From Balanoglossus misakiensis (Eukaryota > Hemichordata), in the NCBI GenBank assembly GCA_040954595.2, contig CM082594.2, positions 8,928,001 through 8,992,000 on the forward strand: 64,000 nucleotides of DNA. The letters run 5' to 3'. The translations under genes were made by a program, and so were the position numbers. The stretch's first letter is position 1. Each line of letters opens with the position of its first letter. This document shows positions 47,001 through 59,000 of this stretch, in pieces. A model generated the notes under the pieces. The model saw only the letters and a program-made list of their open reading frames with translations. It ran no database searches and had not been told where the DNA came from.

Positions 47001-50000
47001 CTGTTGATGTCAACACACCTGCTGTAGATCGCAGCTCAGTTGATGTCAACACATCTGCTGTTGATTGCTGTTCAGTTGATGTAAAAACCTCTGCTGTTGA
47101 CGGTTGCTCAGTTGATGTAAACCTTGCTGTTGCAGCGACAGTTTCATCCGGGGACATTGTTGATTCTACTCCTTCTGTTGATGTCAACACACCTGCTGTA
47201 GATCGCAGCTCAGTTGATGTCAACACATCTGCTGTTGATTGCTGTTCACTTGATGTAAAAACCTCTGCTGTTGACGGTTGCTCAGTTGATGTAAACCTTG
47301 CTGTTGCAGCGACAGTTTCATCCGGGGATGTTGTTGTTTCTACTCCTTCTGTTGATGTCAACACACCTGCTGTAGATCGCAGCTCAGTTGATGTCAACAC
47401 ATCTGCTGTTGATTGCTGTTCAGTTGATGTAAAAACCTCTGCTGTTGACGGTTGCTCAGTTGATGTAAACCTTGCTGTTGCAGCGACAGTTTCATCCGGG
47501 GATGTTGTTGTTTCTACTCCTTCTGTTGATGTCAACACACCTGCTGTAGATCGCAGCTCAGTTGATGTCAACACATCTGCTGTTGATTGCTGTTCAGTTG
47601 ATATAAAAACCTCTGCTGTTGACGGTTGCTCAGTTGATGTAAACCTTGCTGTTGCAGCGACAGTTTCATCTGGGGATGTTGTTGTTTCTACTCCTTCTGT
47701 TGATGTCAACACACCTGCTGTAGATCGCAGCTCAGTTGATGTCAACACATCTGCTGTTGATTGCTGTTCAGTTGATGTAAAAACCTCTGCTGTTGACGGA
47801 TGCTCAGTTGATGTAAACCTTGCTGTTGCAGCGACAGTTTCATCCGGGGATGTTGTTGTTTCTACTCCTTCTGTTGATGTCAACACACCTGCTGTAGATC
47901 GCAGCTCAGTTGATGTCAACACATTTGCTGTTGATTGCTGTTCAGTTGATGTAAAAATCTCTGCTGTTGACGGCTGCTCAGTTGATGTAAACCTTGCTGT
48001 TGCAGTGACAGTTTCATCTGGGGATGTTGTTGTTTCTACTCCTTCTGTTGATGTCAACACACCTGCTGTAGATCGCAGCTCAGTTGATGTCAACACATCT
48101 GCTGTTGATTGCTGTTCAGTTGATGTAAAAACCTCTGCTGTTGACGGTTGCTCAGTTGATGTAAACCTTGCTGTTGCAGCGACAGTTTCATCCGGGGACA
48201 TTGTTGATTCTACTCCTTCTGTTGATGTCAACACACCTGCTGTAGATCGCAGCTCAGTTGATGTCAACACATTTGCTGTTGATTGCTGTTCAGTTGATGT
48301 AAAAATCTCTGCTGTTGACGGCTGCTCAGTTGATGTAAACCTTGCTGTTGCAGTGACAGTTTCATCTGGGGATGTTGTTGTTTCTACTCCTTCTGTTGAT
48401 GTCAACACACCTGCTGTGGATCGCAGCTCAGTTGATGTCAACACATCTGCTGTTGATTGCTGTTCAGTTGATGTAAACACATCTGTTGTTGATGGCAGCT
48501 CAGTTGATGTAAACCCTGCTGTTGCAGTGACAGTTTCTTCCTGTGATGTTGTTGATTCTACTCCTTCTGTTGATGTAAACACATCAGATGTTGATGGCTG
48601 CTCAGTTGATGTAAACCCTGCTGTTGCAGTGACAGTTTCATCCAGGGATGTTGTAGATTCTACTCCTTCTGTTGCTGTTAACACACCTGCAGTTGATGGC
48701 TGCTCAGTTGATGTAAACCTTGCTGTTGCTGTGACAGTTTCTTCCTGTGATGTTGTTGATTCTACTCCTTCTGTTAATGTAAACACATCTGCTGTTGATG
48801 GCTGCTCAGTTGATGTAAACCCTGCTGTTGCAGTGACAGTTTCATCCAGGGATGTTGTAGATTCTACTCCTTCTGTTGCTGTTAACACACCTGCAGTTGA
48901 TGGCTGCTCAGTTGATGTAAACTTTGCTGTTGCTGTGACAGTTTCTTCCTGTGATGTTGTTGATTCTACTCCTTCTGTTGATATCAACACATCTGCTGTT
49001 GACGGCTGCTCAGTTGATGTAAACCTTGCTGTTGCAGCGACAGTTTCATCAGGGGACCTTGTTGATTCTACTCCTTCTGTTGATGTAAACACATCTGCAG
49101 TTGATGGCTGCTCAGTTGATGTAAACTTTGCTGTTGCAGTAACAGTTTCATCCGGGGATGTTGTTGATTCTACTTCTTCTGTTGATGTAAACACATCTGC
49201 AGTTGATGGTTGCTCAGTTGATGTAAACCCTGCTCTTGCAGTAACAGTTTCATCCGGGGATTTTGTTGATTCTACTTCTTCTGTTGATGTAAACACATCT
49301 GCAGTTGATGGCTGCTCAGTTGATGTAAACCTTGCTGTTGCTGTGACAGTTTCTTCCTGTGATGTTGTTGATTCTACTCCTTCTGTTGATGTAAACACAT
49401 CTGCTCTTGATTGCTGCTCAGTTGAAGTAAACCTTGCTGTTGCTGTGACAGTTTCTTCCTGTGATGTTGTTGATTCTACTCCTTCTGTTGATGTCAACAC
49501 ACCTGCAGTTGATGGCTGCTCAGTAGATGTAAACCTTGCTGTTGCAGTGACAGTTTCATCCTTGGATGTTGTTGATTCTAATCCTTCTGTTGATGACAGC
49601 ACACCTGCAGTTGATTGCTGTTCAGTTGATGTAAACACATCTTCTGTTGAAGGCAGCTCAGTAGATGTAAACCTTGCTGTTGCAGTGACAGTTTCATCCG
49701 GGGATGTTGTTGATTCAACTCCTTCTGTTGATGACAACACACCTGCTGCTGATTGTTGTTCAGTTGATGTATACACTTCTGCTGTTGATGGCTGTTCAGC
49801 TGATGTAAATCTTGCTGTTGCAGTGACAGTTTCATCTGGGGATGTTGTTGATTCAACTCCTTCTGTTGATGACAACACACCTGCTGTTGATTGCTGTTCA
49901 GTTGATGTAAACACATCTGCTGTTGATTGCTGCTCAGTTGATGTAAACCCTGCTGTTGCAGTGACAGTTTCATTCGGGGATGTTGTTGATTCTACTCCTT

Positions 50001-53000
50001 CTGTTGATGTCAACACACCTTCTGTTGATTGCTGCTCAGTTGATGTAAACACATCTGGTGTTGATGGCTGCTCAGTTGATGTAAACCCTGCAGTTGCAGA
50101 GACAGTTTCCTCCGAAGATATTGTTGATTCTACTCCTTCTGTTGATGTCAACACACCTGCTGTTGCTTGCTGTTCAGTTGATGTTAACCCTGCTGTTGCA
50201 GTGACAGTTTCCTCCGGAGATGTTGTTGATTCTACTCCTTCTGTTGATGTCAACACATCTGCGGTTGTCTGCTCCTTCGTTGATGTAAACACATCTGGTG
50301 TTGATGGCTGCTCAGTTGATGTAAACCCTGCAGTTGCAGAGACAGTTTCCTCCGAAGATATTGTTGATTCTACTCCTTCTGTTGATGTCAACACACCTGC
50401 TGTTGCTTGCTGTTCAGTTGATGTTAACCCTGCTGTTGCAGTGACAGTTTCCTCCGGAGATGTTGTTGATTCTACTCCTTCTGTTAATGTCAACACATCT
50501 GCGGTTGTCTGCTCCTTCGTTGATATAAACATATCTGCTGTTGATGGCTGCTCAGTAGATGTAAACCTTGCTGTTGCAGTGACAGTTTCATCCGGGGATG
50601 TTGTTGATTCCACTCCTTCTGTAGATGTCAACACATCTGCTGTTGATGGCTGCTCAGTTGATGTAAACCCTGCAGTTGCAGAGACAGTTTCCTCCGAAGA
50701 TATTGTTGATTCTACTCCTTCTGTTGATGTCAACACACCTGCTGTTGCTTGCTGTTCAGTTGATGTTAACCCTGCTGTTGCAGTGACAGTTTCCTCCGGA
50801 GATGTTGTTGATTCTACTCCTTCTGTTAATGTCAACACATCTGCGGTTGTCTGCTCCTTCGTTGATATAAACATATCTGCTGTTGATGGCTGCTCAGTAG
50901 ATGTAAACCATGCTGTTGCAGTGACAGTTTCATCTGGGGATGTTGTTGATTCCACTCCTTCTGTAGATGTCAACACACCTGCTGTTGATGGCTGCTCAGT
51001 TGATGTAAACCTTGCTGTTGCAGTGACAGTTTCGTCCGGGGATGTTGTTGATTCTACTCCTTCTGTTGATGTCAACAAATCTGCTGTTGATTGGTGTTCA
51101 GTTGATGTAAACACATCTGCTGTTGATGGTTGCTCAGAGGATGTAAACCTTGCTGTTGCAGTGACAGTTTCATCCTTGGATGTTGTTGATTCTAATCCTT
51201 CTGTTGATGACAGCACACCTGCAGTTGATTGCTGTTCAGTTGATGTAAACACATCTGCTGTTGATGGCTGCGCAGTAGATGTAAACCTTGCTGTTGCAGT
51301 GACAGTTTCATCCTTGGATGTTGTTGATTCTAATCCTTCTGTTGATGACAGCACACCTGCAGTTGATTGCTGTTCAGTTGATGTAAACACATCTGCTGTT
51401 GATGGCTGCTCAGTTGATGTAAACCTTGCTGTTGCAGTGACAGTTTCATCCTTGGATGTTGTTGATTCTAATCCTTCTGTTGATGACAGCACACCAGCAG
51501 TTGATTGCTGTTCAGTTGATGTAAACACATCTGCTGTTGATGGCTGCTCAGTTGATGTAAACCCTGCTGTTGCAGTGACAGTTTCATCTTTGGATGTTGT
51601 TGATTCTAATCCTTCTGTTGATGACAGCACACCTGCTGTTGATTGCTGCTCAGTTGATGTAAACCCTGCTGTTGTAGTGACAGTTTCATTCGGGGATGTT
51701 GTTGATTCTACTCCTTCTGTTGATGTCAACACACCTTCTGTTGATTGCTGCTCAGTTGATGTAAACACATCTGGTGTTGATGGCTGCTCAGTTGATGTAA
51801 ACCCTGCAGTTGCAGTGACAGTTTCCTCCGGAGATGTTGTTGATTGTACTCCTTCTGTTGATGACAACACACCTGCTGTCGCTTGCTGTTCAGTTGATGT
51901 CAACACATTTGCTGTTGATTGCTGTTCAGTTGATGTAAAAATCTCTGCTGTTGACGGATGCTCAGTTGATGTAAACCCTGCTGTTGCAGTGACAGTTTCA
52001 TCCGGGGATGTTGTTGATTCCACTCCTTCTGTAGATGACAACACATCTGCTGTTGATGGCTGCTCAGTAGATGTAAACCCTGCTGTTGCAGTGACAGTTT
52101 CATCTGGGGATGTTGTTGATTCCACTCCTTCTGTAGATGTCAACACACCTGCTGTAGATCGCAGCTCAGTTGATGTCAACACATTTGCTGTTGATTGCTG
52201 TTCAGTTGATGTAAAAATCTCTGCTGTTGATGGCTGCTCAGTTGATGTAAACCCTGCTGTTGCAGTGACAGTTTCATCCGGGGATGTTGTTGATTCCACT
52301 CCTTCTGTAGATGACAACACATCTGCTGTTGATGGCTGCTCAGTAGATGTAAACCCTGCTGTTGCAGTGACAGTTTCATCTGGGGATGTTGTTGATTCCA
52401 CTCCTTCTGTAGATGTCAACACACCTGCTGTTGATGGCTGCTCAGTTGATGTAAACCCTGCTGTTGCAGTGACAGTTTTATCTGGGGATGTTGTTGATTC
52501 CACTCCTTCTGTAGATGTCAACACACCTGCTGTTGATGGCTGCTCAGTTGATGTAAACCCTGCTGTTGCAGTGACAGTTTCATCTGGGGATGTTGTTGAT
52601 TCCACTCCTTCTGTAGATGTCAACACACCTGCTGTTGATGGCTGCTCAGTTGATATAAACCCTGCTGTTGCAGTGACAGTTTCGTCCGGGGATGTTGTTG
52701 ATTCCACTCCTTCTGTAGATGTCAACACACCTGCTGTAGATCGCAGCTCAGTTGATGTCAACACATTTGCTGTTGATTGCTGTTCAGTTGATATAAAAAC
52801 CTCTGCTGTTGACGGTTGCTCAGTTGATGTAAACCTTGCTGTTGCAGCGACAGTTTCGTCCGGGGATGTTGTTGATTCTACTCCTTCTGTTGATGTCAAC
52901 ACACCTGCTGTAGATCGCAGCTCAGTTGATGTCAACACATCTGCTGTTGATTGCTGTTCAGTTGATGTAAAAATCTCTGCTGTTGATGGCTGCTCAGTTG

Positions 53001-56000
53001 ATGTAAACCCTGCTGTTGCAGTGACAGTTTCATCCAGGGATGTTGTAGATTCTACTCCTTCTGTTGATGACACACCTGCAGTTGATGGCTGCTCAGTAGA
53101 TGTAAACCCTGCTGTTGCAGTGACAGTTTCATCTGGGGATGTTGTTGATTCCACTCCTTCTGTAGATGTCAACACACCTGCTGTTGATGGCTGCTCAGTT
53201 GATGTAAACCCTGCTGTTGCAGTGACAGTTTCATCTGGGGATGTTGTTGATTCCACTCCTTCTGTAGATGTCAACACACCTGCTGTTGATGGCTGCTCAG
53301 TTGATGTAAACCCTGCTGTTGCAGTGACAGTTTCGTCCGGGGATGTTGTTGATTCTACTCCTTCTGTTGATGTCAACAAATCTGCTGTTGATTGGTGTTC
53401 AGTTGATGTAAACACATCTGCTGTTGATGGCTGCTCAGAGGATGTAAACCTTGCTGTTGCAGTGACAGTTTCATCCTTGGATGTTGTTGATTCTAATCCT
53501 TCTGTTGATGACAGCACACCTGCAGTTGATTGCTGTTCAGTTGATGTAAACGCATCTGCTGTTGATGGCTGCTCAGTAGATGTAAACCTTGCTGTTGCAG
53601 TGACAGTTTCATCCTTGGATGTTGTTGATTCTAATCCTTCTGTTGATGACAGCACGCCTGCAGTTGATTGCTGTTCAGTTGATGTAAACACATCTGCTGT
53701 TGATGGCTGCGCAGTAGATGTAAACCTTGCTGTTGCAGTGACAGTTTCATCCTTGGATGTTGTTGATTCTAATCCTTCTGTTGATGACAGCACACCTGCA
53801 GTTGATTGCTGTTCAGTTGATGTAAACGCATCTGCTGTTGATGGCTGCTCAGTAGATGTAAACCTTGCTGTTGCAGTGACAGTTTCATCCTTGGATGTTG
53901 TTGATTCTAATCCTTCTGTTGATGACAGCACACCAGCAGTTGATTGCTGTTCAGTTGAAGTAAACACATCTGCTGTTGATGGCTGCTCAGTTGATGTAAA
54001 CCCTGCTGTTGCAGTGACAGTTTCATCCGGGGATCTTGTTGATTCTAATCCTTCTGTCGATGTCAACAAACCTGTGGTTGATTGCTGTTCAGTTGATGTT
54101 AACTCATCTGCTGTTGATTGCTGCTGAGTTGATGTAAACCCTGCAGTTGCAGTTACAGTTTCATCCGGGGATGTTGTTGATTCTACTCCTTCTGTTGACG
54201 TCAACAAATCTGCTGTTGATTGCTGTTCAGTTGATGTAAACATATCTGCTGTTGATGGCTGCTCAGTAGATGTAAACCTTGCTGTTGCAGTGACAGTTTC
54301 CTCCGGGGATGTTGTTGATTCCACTCCTTCTGTTGATGACAGCAAACCTGCTGTTGATTGCTGCTCAGTTGATGTAAACCCTGCTGTTGCAGTGACAGTT
54401 TCATTTGGGGATGTTGTTGATTCTACTCTTTCTGTTGATGTCAACACACCTTCTGTTGATTGCTGCACAGTTGATGTAAACACATCTGGTGTTGATGGCT
54501 GCTCAGTTGATGTAAACCCTGCAGTTGCAGTGACAGTTTCCTCCGGAGATGTTGTTGATTCTACTCCTTCTGTTGATGACAACACACCTGCTGTTGCTTG
54601 CTGTTCAGTTGATGTTAACCCTGCTGTTGCAGTGACAGTTTCCTCCAGAGATGTTGTTGATTCTACTCCTTCTGTTGATGTCAACACATCTGCGGTTGTC
54701 TGCTCCTCAGTTGATGTAAACATATCTGCTGTTGATGGCTGCTCAGTTGATGTAAACCCTGCTGTTGCAGTGACAGTTTCCTCCGGGGATGTGGTTGATT
54801 CAACTCCTTCTGTTGATGACAACACACCTGCTGTTGATTTCTGTTCAGTTGATGTAAACACTTCTGCTGTTGATGGCTGCTCAGAGGATGTAAACCCTGC
54901 TGTTGCAGTGACAGTTTCCTCCGGAGATGTTGATGATTCTACTCCTTCTGTTGATGTCAACAAATCTGCTGTTGATTGGTGTTCAGTTGATGTAAACACA
55001 TCTGCTGTTGATGGCTGCTCAGAGGATGTAAACCTTGCTGTTGCAGTGACAGTTTCATCCTTGGATGTTGTTGATTCTAATCCTTCTGTTGATGACAGCA
55101 CACCTGCAGTTGATTGCTGTTCAGTTGATGTAAACATATCTGCTGTTGATGGCTGCTCAGTAGATGTAAACCTTGCTCTTGCAGTGACAGTTTCCTCCGG
55201 GGATGTTGTTGATTCTAATCCTTCTGTCGATGTCAAAAAACCTGTGGTTGATTGCTGTTCAGTTGATGTAAACTCATCTGCTGTTGATTGCTGCTCAGTA
55301 GATGTAAACCTTGCTGTTGCAGTGACAGTTTCCTCCGGGGATGTTGTTGATTCCACTCCTGTTGATGACAGCACACCTGCTGTTGATTGCTGCTCAGTTG
55401 ATGTAAACCCTGCTGTTGCAGTGACAGTTTCATTCAGGGATGTTGTTGATTCTACTCCTTCTGTTGATGTCAACATACCTTCTGTTGATTGCTGCTCAGT
55501 TGATGTAAACACATCTGGTGTTGATGGCTGCTCAGTTGATGTAAACCCTGCAGTTGCAGTGACAGTTTCCTCCGGGGATGTTGTTGATTCTACTCCTTCT
55601 GTTGATGACAACACACCTGCTGTTGCTTGCTGTTCAGTTGATGTTAACCCTGCTGTTGCAGTGACAGTTTCCTCCGGAGATGTTGTTGATTCTACTCCTT
55701 CTGTTGATGTCAACACATCTGCGGTTGTCTGCTCCTTCATTGATGTAAACATATCTGCTGTTGATGGCTGCTCAGTAGATGTAAACCTTGCTGTTGCAGT
55801 GACAGTTTCCTCCGGAGATGTTGTTGATTCCACTCCTTCTGTTGATGTCAACACATCTGCTGTTGATTGCTGTTCAGTTGATGTAAAAACCTCTGCTGTT
55901 GACGGTTGCTCAGTTGATGTAAACTTTGCTGTTGCTGTGACAGTTTCTTCCTGTGATGTTGTTGATTCTACTCCTTCTGGTGATGTCAACACACCTGCTG

Positions 56001-59000
56001 TTGATGGCAGCTCAGTAGATTTAAACCTTGCTGTTGCAGTGACAGTTTCCTCCGGAGATGTTGTTGATTCTACTCCTTCTGTTGATGTCAACACATCTGC
56101 GGTTGTCTGCTCCTTCATTGATGTAAACATATCTGCTGTTGATGGCTGCTCAGTAGATGTAAACCTTGCTGTTGCAGTGACAGTTTCCTCCGGAGATGTT
56201 GTTGATTCCACTCCTTCTGTTGATGTCAACACATCTGCGGTTGTCTGCTCCTTCATTGATGTAAACATATCTGCTGTTGATGGCTGCTCAGTAGATGTAA
56301 ACCTTGCTGTTGCAGTGACAGTTTCCTCCGGAGATGTTGTTGATTCCACTCCTTCTGTTGATGTCAACACATCTGCGGTTGTCTGCTCCTTCATTGATGT
56401 AAACATATCTGCTGTTGATTGCTGCTCAGTTGATGTAAACCTTGCTGTTGCAGTGACAGTTTCATCTGGGGATGTTGTTGATTCCACTCCTTCTGTTGAT
56501 GACAGCACACCTGCTGTTGATTGCTGTTCAGTTGATGTAAACCTTGCTGTTGCAGTGACAGTTTCATCTGGGGATGTTGTTGATTCCACTCCTTCTGTAG
56601 ATGTCAACACACCTGCTGTTGATGGCTGCTCAGTAGATGTAAACCTTGCTGTTGCAGTGACAGTTTCATCTGGGGATGTTGTTGATTCCACTCCTTCTGT
56701 AGATGTCAACACACCTGCTGTTGATGGCTGCTCAGTAGATGTAAACCTTGCTGTTGCAGTGACAGTTTCGTCCGGGGATGTTGTTGATTCTACTCCTTCT
56801 GTTGATGTCAACAAATCTGCTGTTGATTGGTGTTCAGTTGATGTAAACACATCTGCTGTTGATGGCTGCTCAGTAGATGTAAACCTTGCTGTTGCAGTGA
56901 CAGTTTCATCTGGGGATGTTGTTGATTCCACTCCTTCTGTAGATGTCAACACACCTGCTGTTGATTGCTGTTCAGTTGATGTAAACACATCTGCTGTTGA
57001 TGGCTGCTCAGTAGATGTAAACCTTGCTGTTGCAGTGACAGTTTCGTCCGGGGATGTTGTTGATTCTACTCCTTCTGTTGATGTCAACAAATCTGCTGTT
57101 GATTGGTGTTCAGTTGATGTAAACACATCTGCTGTTGATGGCTGCTCAGTAGATGTAAACCTTGCTGTTGCAGTGACAGTTTCATCTGGGGATGTTGTTG
57201 ATTCCACTCCTTCTGTAGATGACAGCACACCTGCTGTTGATTGCTGTTCAGTTGATGTAAACATATCTGCTGTTGATGGCTGCTCAGTAGATGTAAACCT
57301 TGCTGTTGCAGTGACAGTTTCGTCCGGGGATGTTGTTGATTCTACTCCTTCTGTTGATGTCAACAAATCTGCTGTTGATTGGTGTTCAGTTGATGTAAAC
57401 ATATCTGCTGTTGATGGCTGCTCAGTAGATGTAAACCTTGCTGTTGCAGTGAAAGTTTCATCCGGGGATGTTGTTGATTCTACTCCTTCTGTCGATGTCA
57501 AAAAACCTGTGGTTGATTGCTGTTCAGTTGATGTAAACATATCTGCTGTTGATGGCTGCCCAGTAGATGTAAACACATCTGGTGTTGATGGCTGCTCAGT
57601 TGATGTAAACCCTGCAGTTGCAGTGACAGTTTCATCCGGGGATGTTGTTGATTCTAATCCTTCTGTCGATGTCAAAAAACCTGTGGTTGATTGCTGTTCA
57701 GTTGATGTAAACATATCTGCTGTTGATGGCTGCCCAGTAGATGTAAACCCTGCAGTTGCAGTGACAGTTTCATCTGGGGATGTTGTTGATTCCACTCCTT
57801 CTGTAGATGTCAACACACCTGCTGTTGATGGCTGCTCAGTTGATGTAAACCTTGCTGTTGCAGTGACAGTTTCGTCCGGGGATGTTGTTGATTCTACTCC
57901 TTCTGTTGACGTCAACAAATCTGCTGTTGATTGCTGTTCAGTTGATGTTAAACCTGCTGTTGCAGTGACAGTTTCATTCGGGGATGTTGTTGATTCTACT
58001 CCTTCTGTTGATGTCAACACATCTGCTGTTGACGGCTGTTCAGTTGATGTTAAACCTGCTGTTGCAGTGACAGTTTCATTCGGGGATGTTGTTGATTCTA
58101 CTCCTTCTGTTGATGTCAACACATCTGCTGTTGACGGCTGTTCAGTTGATGTAAACACATCTGCTGTTGATGGCTGCTCAGTAGATGTAAATCTTGCTGT
58201 TGCAGTGACAGTTTCCTCCGGGGATGTTGTTGATTCCACTCCTTCTGTTGATGACAGCACACCTGCTGTTGATTGCTGCTCAGTTGATGTAAACCCTGCT
58301 GTTGCAGTGACAGTTTCATCCTGGGATGTTGTTGATTCTACTCCTTCTGTTGATGTCAACACATCTGCTGTTGACGGCTGTTCAGTTGATGTTAAACCTG
58401 CTGTTGCAGTGACAGTTTCATTCGGGGATGTTGTTGATTCTACTCCTTCTGTTGATGTCAACACATCTGCTGTTGACGGCTGTTCAGTTGATGTAAACAC
58501 ATCTGCTGTTGATGGCTGCTCAGTAGATGTAAACCTTGCTGTTGCAGTGACAGTTTCCTCCGGGGATGTTGTTGATTCCACTCCTTCTGTTGATGACAGC
58601 ACACCTGCTGTTGATTGCTGCTCAGTTGATGTAAACCCTGCTGTTGCAGTGACAGTTTCATCCGGGGATGTTGTTGATTCTACTCCTTCTGTTGATGTAA
58701 ACACATTTGCTGTTGATTGCTGTTCAGTTGATGTAAACCTTGCTGTTGCAGTGACAGTTTCATCCGGGGATGTTGTTGATTCTACTCCTTCTGTTGATGT
58801 CAACACACCTGCTGTTGATTGCTGTTCAGTTGATGTAAACAAATCTGCTGTTGATGGCTGCTCAGTTGATGTAAACCCTGCTGTTGCAGTGACAGTTTCA
58901 TCCAGGGATGTTGTAGATTCTACTCCTTCTGTTGCTGTTAACACATCTGCTGTTGACGGCTGCTCAGTTGATGTAAACCCTGCTGTTGCAGTGACAGTTT

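Noticed and set aside
31631-54127. 7,498-codon plus-strand open frame as a separate gene
   Set aside because: It is the exact antisense of the mucin repeat, with no splice-linked start, domains or signal of its own. The sense frame is continued in phase by 55 exons with known domains.
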